From: Clostridia bacterium
GTDB lineage: Bacteria > Bacillota_A > Clostridia > Christensenellales > Aristaeellaceae
NCBI GenBank assembly: GCA_017530275.1
Contig: JAFXMP010000350.1
Span: 1 to 64,000, forward strand
Length of the DNA stretch: 64,000 bases
Reading direction: 5' to 3'
Both the position numbers and the translations under genes were made by a program. A model generated the notes under the pieces. The model did no database searches and was not told where the DNA came from. It worked only from the letters and a program-made list of their open reading frames with translations. Positions 17,332 to 26,031 of the stretch are shown here, in pieces (the first letter of the stretch is position 1; each line of letters opens with the position of its first letter).

Positions 17332-19353
17332 ATGATTTTTTTACAGGAAGGCAATGCCCTGATTGCCAGGCGGCAGGGGGAAACCCTGCGCATCGAAGCC
17401 TGGGGCACCGATTCCCTGCGGGTGCGGGCCACCATGTACCCCGCCTTCACGGGGAACGACTGGGCGCTGACGGAACAAGTGACCAGCTTACAGCCCACGG
17501 TGAAGATCGGTACACAGACCCTGCGCACCGGAGAGGGCGGCACATGGGAAGCCCCATTCGCGTCCATTGAAAACGGCCGTTTGAAAGCCACGGTGAACCA
17601 TAGCGGCGTGCTCACCTTTTTGAAGGATAGAAAACAAATCCTGAAGGAATACAACCGGTTTTACGATGGCTCCGTCACCCGGGAAAGCCATTGCCTGAAG
17701 GTGCCCAGCCGGGAATGGCTGCCCTACACCGCCGGGGATTACAAACTGACCGTGCGCTTTGAAAGCAGCGACGGGGAAAAAATCTTCGGCATGGGTCAGT
17801 ATCAGCAGCCCTACCTGGATATGAAGGGCTGCGTGCTGGAGCTGGCCCAGCGCAATTCCCAGGTGAGCGTGCCCTTCATGATCTCCAATTTGGGGTACGG
17901 TTTTTTGTGGAACAATCCCGCCGTGGGCAAGGTGTCCTTCGGCAAGAACCTGACCGAATGGGTGGCCGGGGCCTGCAAGGAAATGGACTACTGGATCACC
18001 GCCGAGGACAAGCCCAGGGAGCTTTTGTACCAGTACACCGCCGTGACGGGCCGCGCGCCCATGATGCGTGAGGACTGCATGGGCCTGTGGCAATGCAAGC
18101 TGCGCTACCGCACCCAGGACGAGGTGCTGTCCGTCGCCCGGGAATACCACCGGCGGAATATCCCCATCGACATCATCGTGATCGACTTCTTCCACTGGAC
18201 CGTCCAGGGCGATTGGAAATTCGATAAAACCTACTGGCCCGACCCCAAGGCTATGGTGGACGAATTGCACAGCATGGGCATCAAGGTGATGGTGTCCGTG
18301 TGGCCCAGCGTGGACCGGCGCAGCGAAAACTTTGGTGAAATGATGGAACGGGGCCTGCTCATGCGCACCGAGCGCGGCGCGGCGCAGACCTACGATTACC
18401 AGGGCGACTGCGTGCAGATCGACCCTACCAACCCGGAGACCCGGGCCTACGTGTGGGACAAGTGCAAGCGCCACTATTACGATTACGGCATCGATTTCTT
18501 CTGGCTGGACAATTCCGAACCAGACCTGACCAAGTACGATTTCGACAACTTCCGCTATTACCTGGGCCCGGCCCTGGAATGCAGCAACATCTATCCCCAG
18601 TATTACAGCCGCGCCTACTTTGAACCCATGACCGCCCTTGGCGCAAATCCCGTGAACCTGCTGCGCTCCGGCTGGGCGGGCAGCCAGAAATACGGAAACG
18701 TATTGTGGAGCGGCGATATTCCTTCCTCCTGGGAAGCCCTCAAGGATCAGGTGGCGGCGGGCCTTTCCATCGGCATGGCGGGCATCCCCTGGTGGAACAC
18801 CGACATCGGCGGCTTCATGGAGGGCAACGTCAACGATCCAGCTTTCCGGCAATTGCTGCTCCGGTGGTATGAGTGGGCTGTATTTACCCCCGTCATGCGC
18901 CTCCATGGGGACCGGGAGCCCTATAATATTCCAGCCCTGGACGATCGAGAGCGGGGCGGCGGCTACCTGCACACCGGCCAGCCCACCGAAATGTGGGCCT
19001 TAGGCGACGAAATTTTCACCATCATGAAGGCAGGCTACGATCTGCGGAAATCCTTAAAGCCTTATCTCAAGCAAATCTTCCGGGAAGCACACGAAAACGG
19101 CTCCCCCCTTATGCGCCCCATGTTCTATGAGTTCCCCGAGGACGCCGCCTGCTGGGACCTGAGCGACCAATACATGTTCGGCCCGGATTATCTGGTGGCC
19201 CCCATCCTGAAACCCGATACCTTTGAGCGCAGCCTGTACCTTCCCGCCGGACAGTGGCAGGACATCCACACCGGCGAAACCTACACCGGCGGGCACACTG
19301 TGCGCGTGAAAGCGCCGCTGGAATACATTCCCGTTTTCAAACGCAAAGCGTAA
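17332..19353 (+). CDS. GH31 family alpha-glycosidase (alpha-glucosidase/alpha-xylosidase type)
   Basis: A 673-residue retaining glycosidase with an N-terminal beta-sandwich, the GH31 barrel and C-terminal sheets. The catalytic nucleophile is D393 in FFWLDNSEP and the acid/base is D462 in WSGDIPSSW. The active-site GIPWWNTDIGGF is also present. No signal peptide, so it acts in the cytoplasm. The ATG at 17332 follows GGAGAGG by 7 bases and is preferred to an ATG at 17314. Specificity cannot be decided: alpha-xylosidase and alpha-glucosidase subgroups both fit. A TATAAT at 17288-17293 could be a -10, but no matching -35 is seen; the 190-base upstream gap holds nothing else. Confidence 0.88.
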   Translation: MIFLQEGNALIARRQGETLRIEAWGTDSLRVRATMYPAFTGNDWALTEQVTSLQPTVKIGTQTLRTGEGGTWEAPFASIENGRLKATVNHSGVLTFLKDRKQILKEYNRFYDGSVTRESHCLKVPSREWLPYTAGDYKLTVRFESSDGEKIFGMGQYQQPYLDMKGCVLELAQRNSQVSVPFMISNLGYGFLWNNPAVGKVSFGKNLTEWVAGACKEMDYWITAEDKPRELLYQYTAVTGRAPMMREDCMGLWQCKLRYRTQDEVLSVAREYHRRNIPIDIIVIDFFHWTVQGDWKFDKTYWPDPKAMVDELHSMGIKVMVSVWPSVDRRSENFGEMMERGLLMRTERGAAQTYDYQGDCVQIDPTNPETRAYVWDKCKRHYYDYGIDFFWLDNSEPDLTKYDFDNFRYYLGPALECSNIYPQYYSRAYFEPMTALGANPVNLLRSGWAGSQKYGNVLWSGDIPSSWEALKDQVAAGLSIGMAGIPWWNTDIGGFMEGNVNDPAFRQLLLRWYEWAVFTPVMRLHGDREPYNIPALDDRERGGGYLHTGQPTEMWALGDEIFTIMKAGYDLRKSLKPYLKQIFREAHENGSPLMRPMFYEFPEDAACWDLSDQYMFGPDYLVAPILKPDTFERSLYLPAGQWQDIHTGETYTGGHTVRVKAPLEYIPVFKRKA

Positions 19354-19405
19354 TGACTGCGCCGCCTGTGGCAAAATTTTTGTCCGGCTGTTTGGAGGTT
19401 AACGG

Positions 19406-20575
19406 ATGGCAAACATCTTTGATTACTTAGCCTGGCGAAAGGATGTGCCTTTTTCTGTTTCGCCCTTTAACGAGGTGGACGGGCTGGTGCTGTCTGAGCT
19501 GATTTACGCGGATTTTTCCGGAGGTGTGACGGAAGAAGGGGGAAAGCTGCCGCTTTCAGAGGTGCGAAACCGCTTCTGGCAGCGCCACACCAAAGAAGAA
19601 ATCATGGCGGAGGACAGCTTCACCAAAATGGCTCCCTTTCTGATGGACGATATGGTGGACGGAGCGCGGTTTGCCGGTACGCAGGTATCCTGGTATTATG
19701 ACGTGGTGGACACAGCGGCGGATATTCAGCTGGCGGTGGCGACGTTCTGGCTTCCCGACGGCACGGCGTTTGTAGCCTTCCGGGGCACGGACAGCACCAT
19801 CGTGGGCTGGAAGGAAGATTTTCTGCTCAGCTATTTGCCGGAAACCGAAGGCCAGCGTCGGGCGGCGGCTTATATGGACGCACATTTTTCGGATGCGGAC
19901 ATACCTCTGCGGGTAGGGGGCCATTCCAAGGGCGGCAACCTGGCGGTGTATGCCGCTGTTTCCGCGTGCCCAGCGGTACGGAAACAGATTCAAGCTGTGT
20001 ATTGCAACGACGGTCCCGGCTTCCTGGAAGCGTTTACCCAGTCCGAAGCATACCGGGAAATGCTGCCCCGCATCATCTGCATCGTGCCGGAAGAAAGCAT
20101 GATCGGCACGTTACTCTCCAATGAAGCGTACCAGCATGTGGTGAAAAGCAGCGCTGTCAGCATCATCCAGCACGACGGGTTTTCCTGGCAGGTGCTGGGT
20201 CCCCGGTTCGTGGAGGCGGAGAAACGCTCGGAGGGCAGTTATTTGACTGAAAACACCCTGCGCGCGTGGCTGCGCGGCATAAACGAAAACGACCGGCGGC
20301 TGTTCGTTGGCACGCTGTTCGGCCTGCTGGAATCCACCGGCGCGCAAACCATTCCCCAGCTCAAGCAGGATATGGTTGGCGCCCTTGCAAACATGAAAAA
20401 GATGCTGGATAATACCCCAAAGGAAGACCGGGACGCCGTTTGGGCGATCATCGCTAAGCTGCTGAAAATGGGCGGCGAAAACGTATGGCAGGAAGCCAAA
20501 AAAGCGCTGAACGCTCTGCTGGTATCCGTGGCTTCCCGCGAAAAAGATAAGAAGCCGGAGCTGCCCGCGCCATGA
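19406..20575 (+). CDS. DUF2974 (Mbeg1-like) lipase-fold protein
   Basis: A 389-residue protein of the DUF2974 family, related to class 3 lipases. It starts NIFDYLAWRKDVPFS, a family hallmark. It contains FVAFRGTD, the nucleophile elbow GGHSKGGN near residue 173, and a following CNDGPGF segment. No signal peptide. Substrate and role in this family are unknown; the serine hydrolase triad looks complete. GGAGGTTAACGG precedes the ATG. Its stop overlaps the start of a HAD phosphatase remnant (ATGA), suggesting a former two-gene unit. Confidence 0.8.
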   Translation: MANIFDYLAWRKDVPFSVSPFNEVDGLVLSELIYADFSGGVTEEGGKLPLSEVRNRFWQRHTKEEIMAEDSFTKMAPFLMDDMVDGARFAGTQVSWYYDVVDTAADIQLAVATFWLPDGTAFVAFRGTDSTIVGWKEDFLLSYLPETEGQRRAAAYMDAHFSDADIPLRVGGHSKGGNLAVYAAVSACPAVRKQIQAVYCNDGPGFLEAFTQSEAYREMLPRIICIVPEESMIGTLLSNEAYQHVVKSSAVSIIQHDGFSWQVLGPRFVEAEKRSEGSYLTENTLRAWLRGINENDRRLFVGTLFGLLESTGAQTIPQLKQDMVGALANMKKMLDNTPKEDRDAVWAIIAKLLKMGGENVWQEAKKALNALLVSVASREKDKKPELPAP

Positions 20576-20667
20576 TCCGCTTGATCGCTTCCGATCTGGA
20601 CGGCACCCTGCTGAACGTTCAGGGACAGCTTCCGGAAGGGATCTTAAACGGTAAAAACCTGGTATAA
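20572..20667 (+). pseudogene. remnant of a Cof-type HAD phosphatase
   Basis: The frame MIRLIASDLDGTLLN carries HAD motif I (DxDGT) at the expected N-terminus, coupled to the previous gene by an ATGA overlap. It ends at codon 31, whereas intact Cof-type HAD proteins have about 260-290 residues. No continuation is seen in other frames: the sequence passes directly into a promoter and the next gene. An internal deletion joining to the promoter of the next gene is inferred. Confidence 0.7.
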
Positions 20668-20668
20668 T
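20660..20668 (+). promoter_or_regulatory. extended -10 promoter of the cytoplasmic GGDEF gene
   Basis: TGGTATAAT, overlapping the end of the HAD remnant, 77 bases before the GGDEF start. No clear -35. Confidence 0.55.
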
Positions 20669-20745
20669 AGGAACAAATCCCATGATGCGTTTTTTTGCCG
20701 CGGCTTTATTTCCAAAAACGGGTATCCATGAAAGGGGGGCGCCGC

Positions 20746-21786
20746 ATGTATCAGGCGGAATACTTATCCACCTTTCCCTATTTCCAGCACGTGCTGGAAA
20801 ACGTTCCTCTGACGTCGGTGCACGATTCCCTGACAGGGTTGATTTCCAGAAAGTATATGCTGGAATTCATTCATGATCTGATCAGCCGTCAAGTGCACTT
20901 CACCCTGGCGATCATCGACCTGGACAATTTCAAGAGCATCAATGATAATTACGGACACGCCACAGGCGACGGGGTGCTCTCTCAGCTGGGCGAAGCCCTG
21001 CGGGATTACGTGGGGCGGGACGGCCTGGCCGGGCGCTTCGGCGGAGACGAATTCTTGATGGTCTACTTTAAGTCCAACGATTACGCGCATATTCACGATT
21101 ATTACGACGGCTTCTTTTCAGGCGGGCGGCTGTTCCGCCGCTACTATATCGTGGACGATGTCACCCTGTTCATGACCGGTACGTTGGGCAGCGCGGCTTA
21201 CCCCGAGGACGCCCAGGATTTTGAAACTTTGTTCGCCAAAGTGGATAAAGCTTTGTACCGGGGCAAATCCAAGGGCCGCAACTGCTACATCATCTATGTG
21301 GAATCCAAGCACGGCCACCTGGAAATCCCCAAGCTGGCCAAGCGCAGCCTGTACGATACCCTCCGGGAAATGGCCGAAGCCTTCGACCGTGGCGGGAGCA
21401 TGGAGGATAAGATGCGCTGGGCTTTCGCGCCGATCCAGGAAAACCTGCGTCTGAACACGATGATGTATATCGACGGAGCGGGCATGCTTCGGGACTTGAT
21501 TTCCGGCCAGGAGCTGGGTGTGACGGGCGGCGTGGAATCCCTGATGGAAAACGGCCTGTACGCACCCACCAACCTGGCCGAGTGCTATGACGCAAATCCC
21601 ACGCTGGCCATGACCTTGGTGAATACCGGCTACGAATCCGCCCTGTTTTTTCAGATCGAGCGCCGGGATGGGAGCTTGGGCTGCCTGATCCTTTGCCCGG
21701 AGCCCCATACCATGCATATTTGGCAGGATGAAGAGCATTGCGCCGCTTTTTTCCTCGCCCGGCTGATCAGAGAAGCGGATGAGTAA
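20746..21786 (+). CDS. cytoplasmic diguanylate cyclase with C-terminal GAF-like region
   Basis: A 346-residue soluble protein. The GGDEF domain comes first (about residues 25-185), with HDSLTGLISRKYM, DLDNFKSINDNYGH and GGDEF at 99-103, all intact. The remaining 160 residues resemble a GAF-type sensory fold. The domain order, catalytic first and sensor second, is the reverse of the usual one. The ATG at 20746 is chosen because AAAGGGGGG lies 6 bases upstream; in-frame TTG/ATG codons earlier lack a site. Third c-di-GMP enzyme in this window, next to an exopolysaccharide initiating transferase. Confidence 0.85.
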   Translation: MYQAEYLSTFPYFQHVLENVPLTSVHDSLTGLISRKYMLEFIHDLISRQVHFTLAIIDLDNFKSINDNYGHATGDGVLSQLGEALRDYVGRDGLAGRFGGDEFLMVYFKSNDYAHIHDYYDGFFSGGRLFRRYYIVDDVTLFMTGTLGSAAYPEDAQDFETLFAKVDKALYRGKSKGRNCYIIYVESKHGHLEIPKLAKRSLYDTLREMAEAFDRGGSMEDKMRWAFAPIQENLRLNTMMYIDGAGMLRDLISGQELGVTGGVESLMENGLYAPTNLAECYDANPTLAMTLVNTGYESALFFQIERRDGSLGCLILCPEPHTMHIWQDEEHCAAFFLARLIREADE

Positions 21787-21880
21787 TACCGCTGCACTCT
21801 CTTCGATCCGTAAAAACGCGGTATCTGGAAACAGCGGCATTTTTTTCTGCGGCACAATGGTCAGGATCATGATTTATGCA

Positions 21881-21909
21881 TTGCCAACCCATGGTCCGTT
21901 TGGTATAAT
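21881..21909 (+). promoter_or_regulatory. sigma-A promoter of the sugar transferase
   Basis: TTGCCA (21881-21886), 17-base spacer, TATAAT (21904-21909) with TGG before it. Confidence 0.9.
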
Positions 21910-21977
21910 ATTGCTTGGAACAAAGGAATAATGCGCCGGGGCACATCCGGCGCATCATCATACAGAAGGAGAAAAGC

Positions 21978-23465
21978 ATGTATCAGAAAAAAAATCAGGG
22001 CTGGTCCCAGCATTTGGACTTTATGGCGCTGGATATTGCGGCACTGGAAATATCGCTGTTGCTTTCATTTTTGACGCATGTTGGCTTTTCCAATATGATC
22101 GCACGGCGCATGTTTTGGGGTTCCTGCATTTTTCTGCCTTTTCTGGATCTGGCGATTATGGTGACTTCAAATACGTACCACAACGTAATTCGAAGGAGCA
22201 ATTACCAGGAATTATCCCAGCTGCTGAACCAGACCACCTATCTTGCCCTGATTTTTGGCGGGTTCCTGATCATGAACGAGGCTGATCTGGCGGGATCAAG
22301 CTATGTTTTTTTCCAGACGATTTTAAGCTATATCGTGCTGGGCTTCATAAGCCGCACGGTGTGGAAAAGGCATCTGCAGCACCGGCTGCATATCCGCAAC
22401 CACACGGGGCTGCTGGTGGTGGCTAAATCCAGCCGTCTGCACGAAGTTGTTGAGGAATTGGTGAACCATAATTACAATATCTACCGGATCGTAGGCGCTG
22501 CCCTTCTGGATGAAAACGTGATGCTGCGGGAGGAAGATAAGTTCCTTAAGCATATCATGATGGGAGATAAGGAAATCTCCGACCTGCCAGTCGTGGCTAC
22601 AAGGAACGATCTGATCCCCTATCTGGTTACCAACTGGGTGGATGAAATCTATCTGGATGCCATGGGAGAGGTGCCTATTGATCTGATTGACCAAATCATC
22701 AGTATGGGCATCACGGTGCATCTGTCCTTGAATAATCTTGACCGCATCGTAGCCCGGCACAAGGATATCGAATGGATCTGCGGTCAAGCCGCTTTGACCG
22801 TGAGCTTGGGATATATTTCAGGCCGCGACCTGTTCCTGAAGCGCTTGATGGACGTGACTTTCGGCTTCGTAGGCTGCCTGGTGACGGGGCTGCTGACGCT
22901 GGTCCTGGGTCCGCTGATTTACATTGCTTCACCCGGTCCTATTTTTTTCCACCAGACCCGCATCGGCGAAAACGGCCGGAAATTTGAAATGTACAAATTC
23001 CGCAGTATGTATATGGACGCGGAAAAGCGCAAGCAGGAACTGGCGAAGGCTACGGGCCAGGAAAACGAGCTGATGTTCAAAATGGAGCACGATCCCCGGA
23101 TCATCGGGATGCGGCAGGATAAGAACGGCAAGTGGAAAAAAGGCATCGGCGGCTGGATCCGCGATCTGTCGCTGGATGAATTTCCCCAATTTTTCAACGT
23201 GCTCAAGGGAGACATGAGTTTGGTCGGCACCCGTCCCCCCACGGTGGACGAATGGGAGCATTACAAGCCCTCCTACCGCGCGCGCATGTCCACTCGCCCC
23301 GGCCTCACAGGGCTGTGGCAGGTAAGCGGCCGAAGCAAGATCCGCGATTTCGATCAGGTGGTGCAGCTGGATCGGGAATATATCGAAGATTGGTCGCTGA
23401 AACTGGACTGGCAGATACTGGCTAAAACGGTGGTCACAGTGATCACGCGGAAAGGCGCGATGTAA
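21978..23465 (+). CDS. exopolysaccharide initiating undecaprenyl-phosphate sugar-1-phosphate transferase
   Basis: A 495-residue WcaJ/CpsE-type polyprenyl glycosylphosphotransferase. There are four N-terminal TM helices (about 15-135), a cytosolic CoA-binding-like domain (about 145-270), and a fifth hydrophobic helix near 290-315. The C-terminal catalytic domain has KFRSMYMDAE, DLSLDEFPQ (catalytic Asp-Glu), LVGTRPP and RPGLTGLWQVSGR. It moves a sugar-1-phosphate onto undecaprenyl phosphate to start a surface polysaccharide. No other glycosyltransferases follow, so it is an orphan initiator here. The ATG at 21978 follows AGAAGGAG by 6 bases. Confidence 0.9.
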   Translation: MYQKKNQGWSQHLDFMALDIAALEISLLLSFLTHVGFSNMIARRMFWGSCIFLPFLDLAIMVTSNTYHNVIRRSNYQELSQLLNQTTYLALIFGGFLIMNEADLAGSSYVFFQTILSYIVLGFISRTVWKRHLQHRLHIRNHTGLLVVAKSSRLHEVVEELVNHNYNIYRIVGAALLDENVMLREEDKFLKHIMMGDKEISDLPVVATRNDLIPYLVTNWVDEIYLDAMGEVPIDLIDQIISMGITVHLSLNNLDRIVARHKDIEWICGQAALTVSLGYISGRDLFLKRLMDVTFGFVGCLVTGLLTLVLGPLIYIASPGPIFFHQTRIGENGRKFEMYKFRSMYMDAEKRKQELAKATGQENELMFKMEHDPRIIGMRQDKNGKWKKGIGGWIRDLSLDEFPQFFNVLKGDMSLVGTRPPTVDEWEHYKPSYRARMSTRPGLTGLWQVSGRSKIRDFDQVVQLDREYIEDWSLKLDWQILAKTVVTVITRKGAM

Positions 23466-23660
23466 GAGAGTTGGGAGTTGAGAGTTGAGAGTTGAGATTG
23501 ATATAGCCCATCGATAAGCGGAGAGCAGAAGAATAGAGAACAGAGAACAGAGTTCAGAGTTCAGATTTATTTAGTCGGTCGATACGGATTCATCAATTTG
23601 CCGACTATATTATCTGAACTCTAAACTCTGTTCTCTTATCTCAACTCTCAACTCTTATTT
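23466..23660. repeat. nested heptad-arm palindromes, copy R3
   Basis: Two palindromes, one inside the other. Outer arms use GAGTTGA units (23466-23500 and 23640-23657). Inner arms use AGAGAAC and AGAGTTC units (about 23520-23565 and 23608-23640), with core GACTATATTATC. It begins one base after the transferase stop codon. Confidence 0.85.
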
Positions 23661-23726
23661 ATGCGTCATAATCCCCATAGCTCCTTCATACCATAGCGCG
23701 AGGACAACGTGAAGGAGTGTGCGGCC

Positions 23727-24770
23727 ATGAAGAAATGGAAATGGAAGCTGAATATTCGTCGGGTAGACGTGGAAAGGATGCTGGTGCTGTGCGCTTCGGC
23801 GCTGGTGGTGGCCCTGGCCCTGCGCCAGGATCAGCCCGCCTCCGCCACCTATGAGGATACGTCTCTGAGCAATGTATCCCTGGTAACGGACACCACGCTG
23901 CTCACGGCGGCGGAAACCCAGCCCACCGTGGTATACTATCAGGATGGGGAAGGTTATCTGGTGCCGGTGACCCGGCAAGTGGACAAAACGGACGGCATTG
24001 CCAAAGCCACCCTGAATCTGATGGTGCAGAGCAGCGCCAATGACCTGGCGGCGGCACGCCTGGGCCTCAAAACCACCGTGCCCGAAGGCGTGAAATTCGA
24101 TTTGGATATTTCCGGCGGCAAAGCGCGGGTGGACCTGTCCAAGGAGGCGCTGAACTGCCAAAACGCTGAGCAGGAATCCTTGATGGTGCAGTCGGTGGCG
24201 CAGACTTTGTGTGAATTTGACACCGTGGACGAGGTATCCTTCCTGTTTGACGGACAGAAACGCAGCAAGCTCACCTGGGGCACCGACGTGAGCGGCGTGT
24301 TCACCGGGGATCAACTGAATCTGGAAAGTGTGGAAACCATGGCTGGAAGCGGCACGGTGCAGCTTTATTTCCCCTCTTCTACCGGGCGCATGCTGGTGCC
24401 CGTTACCCGCACCGTGTTTTCAGACGCGGATGTGACCACCGCTATGCTGGAATTGGTGAAAGGTCCTAAGGCGGACAGCGGCCTTTCCGCTCCCCTTCCC
24501 AAGGACTGCGGATTGCTGGGCGTGAACATGAAGGACGGGGTGGTCACCATCAACTTTACCCACCAGTTCATGGACGCGGTGCAGGCTGAAAACGGCATCC
24601 AAGCCTTGCGGGCTATCATGTTTACCGCCGCCCAGTTCCCAGGGGTAAAACAGGTGAAAATCGCTGTGGAGGGCGAACCTTACCAGCCTCCCGAAGCTGC
24701 TCAGACCACCTTTTTGAACCAGGATTCCGAGATCATGACCTATTATCCCGGCGTGATCGAGATCGATTGA
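23727..24770 (+). CDS. secreted GerMN-domain protein (sporulation/germination type)
   Basis: A 347-residue protein with an N-terminal signal or anchor (KWKWKLNIRRVDVERMLVLC, then hydrophobic LCASALVVALAL). It has two tandem GerMN domains: about 70-200, starting VVYYQDGEGYLVPVTR, and about 215-325, starting VQLYFPSSTGRMLVPVTR. Known GerM is needed for sporulation and cortex assembly in Bacillus and is exported to the mother cell/forespore interface. The start at 23727 follows AAGGAG; an upstream GTG (23709) is rejected. Confidence 0.82.
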   Translation: MKKWKWKLNIRRVDVERMLVLCASALVVALALRQDQPASATYEDTSLSNVSLVTDTTLLTAAETQPTVVYYQDGEGYLVPVTRQVDKTDGIAKATLNLMVQSSANDLAAARLGLKTTVPEGVKFDLDISGGKARVDLSKEALNCQNAEQESLMVQSVAQTLCEFDTVDEVSFLFDGQKRSKLTWGTDVSGVFTGDQLNLESVETMAGSGTVQLYFPSSTGRMLVPVTRTVFSDADVTTAMLELVKGPKADSGLSAPLPKDCGLLGVNMKDGVVTINFTHQFMDAVQAENGIQALRAIMFTAAQFPGVKQVKIAVEGEPYQPPEAAQTTFLNQDSEIMTYYPGVIEID

Positions 24771-24785
24771 ACTATAGTCTCGGAA

Positions 24786-24837
24786 AGAGGGACGCAATCA
24801 CACCGGATGGGTGAAGTATTGCGTCTCTGCTTTTTGT
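24786..24837 (+). terminator. terminator of the GerMN gene
   Basis: GAGGGACGCAAT pairs with ATTGCGTCTC across a 19-base loop, then GCTTTTT. Confidence 0.75.
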
Positions 24838-24859
24838 GCACTCTGATTTTCGTCACAAA

Positions 24860-24893
24860 AAATGCGCCGCGCAGGCGCGCGGCGGCAAATGGA
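24860..24893 (-). terminator. terminator of the sugar isomerase gene
   Basis: On the minus strand GCCGCCGCGCG pairs with CGCGGCGC and is followed by ATTTTTTG, a few bases past the stop at 24899. Confidence 0.85.
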
Positions 24894-24898
24894 TAACT

Positions 24899-25864
24899 TT
24901 ATGCCCAGTACATTTCGCCGGGGTCTTCGAACATCATCACTTCCTGCATGAAGCGGATGGCCTTCGATAAACCCTCTTCCCCGCTCATGAGGCCGTCTTC
25001 ATGCTCGATGGACACGGGGCCGTCGTAGCCCACGATGCGCAGAGCGCTGATGATGTCCTTCCAGGTTTTCAGGTCGTGGCCGTAGCCCACGGTGCGGAAT
25101 ACCCAGGCGCGGCGCTTCACATCGGAGAAGTGCTTGCCGTCCAGCACGCCGTTGACGGCGATGTTGTAATTGTCCAGGGCGGTATCCTTGGCGTGGAAGT
25201 AGTACACGGCGCTGCCCAGCTCCCGGATGGCCCGGACGGGGTCGATACCCTGCCAGAACAAATGGCTGGGGTCAAGGTTCGCGCCCAAGGTATCGCCCAC
25301 AGCGGCGCGGATCTTCAGCATGGTTTCGGGATTGTACACGCAGAAGCCGGGGTGCATTTCAAAGGCGATCTTGTTCACGCCATGCTCCCGGGCAAAAGCG
25401 GCGGTCTTCTCCCAATAGGGGATCAGCACCTCTTCCCACTGGTATTTCAGGATGTCCTGGTATTCCGGCGGCCAGGCGCAGGTGACCCAGTTGGGCTGCC
25501 GGTCGGCGGGGCTGCCGCCGGGACAGCCGGAGAAGGTAACCACCCGGTCCACGCCCAGCTTTTCGGCCAGCAGCACGCAGTTCACGAAATCATCGTGGAA
25601 TTTCTTGGCGATGTCCTTGTCCGGGTGCACGGCGTTGCCGTGGGCGGACAGAGCGCCGATTGGCAAATCAGCCCGGGCGAAAGCGTCCTTGAATTCCTGG
25701 AGCTTCTTTTCATCGTGCAGCAGAATCTCCGGGTCGCAGTGGGCTTTGCCGGGATAGCCGCCGCAGCCGATTTCCACGCACTGCACGCCCCTGTCTTTCA
25801 GGAATTTCAGCGCCTCGGGCAGGGAACGGTCCGCCAGAGCGACGGCGAGAACAGACAACTTCAT
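24899..25864 (-). CDS. sugar phosphate isomerase/epimerase (AP endonuclease 2 fold)
   Basis: A 321-residue TIM-barrel protein of the xylose-isomerase-like family. Metal-site residues are visible in IAFEMHPG (Glu, His), ANLDPSH (Asp, His), YFHAKD (His) and VSIEHED (Glu). Family members isomerise or epimerise free or phosphorylated sugars, or inositol derivatives; the substrate is not set. The start at 25864 follows AAAGGGG; an ATG six codons earlier overlaps that site. No operon partner: a repeat and an MTHFR-like gene lie upstream. Confidence 0.82.
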   Translation of the reverse strand: MKLSVLAVALADRSLPEALKFLKDRGVQCVEIGCGGYPGKAHCDPEILLHDEKKLQEFKDAFARADLPIGALSAHGNAVHPDKDIAKKFHDDFVNCVLLAEKLGVDRVVTFSGCPGGSPADRQPNWVTCAWPPEYQDILKYQWEEVLIPYWEKTAAFAREHGVNKIAFEMHPGFCVYNPETMLKIRAAVGDTLGANLDPSHLFWQGIDPVRAIRELGSAVYYFHAKDTALDNYNIAVNGVLDGKHFSDVKRRAWVFRTVGYGHDLKTWKDIISALRIVGYDGPVSIEHEDGLMSGEEGLSKAIRFMQEVMMFEDPGEMYWA

Positions 25865-25909
25865 AGATTTAACCCCTTTCATTGTATTTTACTGACAGTT
25901 GACGCAAAC

Positions 25910-26027
25910 GAGAGAGTGGAGAGTGAAGCGTGGAGAGTGGAGATTTCTATGGACATAGACAATTTGTTAGGACGCCAAATTGACAGACTATATAATCTCC
26001 ACTCTCAACTCTCCACTCTTCACTCTG
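25910..26027. repeat. heptad-arm palindrome, copy R4
   Basis: The left arm units are GAGAGTG, GAGAGTG, AAGCGTG, GAGAGTG. The right arm, reverse complemented, is AGAGTGA, AGAGTGG, AGAGTTG, AGAGTGG. The core has an inner hairpin CAATTTG/CAAATTG and GACTATATAA. It lies 4 bases past the stop of the minus-strand MTHFR-like gene. Confidence 0.85.
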
Positions 26028-26031
26028 ACCG

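Noticed and set aside
21781..21860. Terminator or attenuator before the sugar transferase (CCGCTG ... CAGCGG then seven T, with alternative ATACCGC/GCGGTAT pairing)
   Set aside because: The stems are short and far apart, and it lies upstream of the sugar transferase promoter; it may be a weak terminator of the cyclase gene but is not strong enough to annotate.
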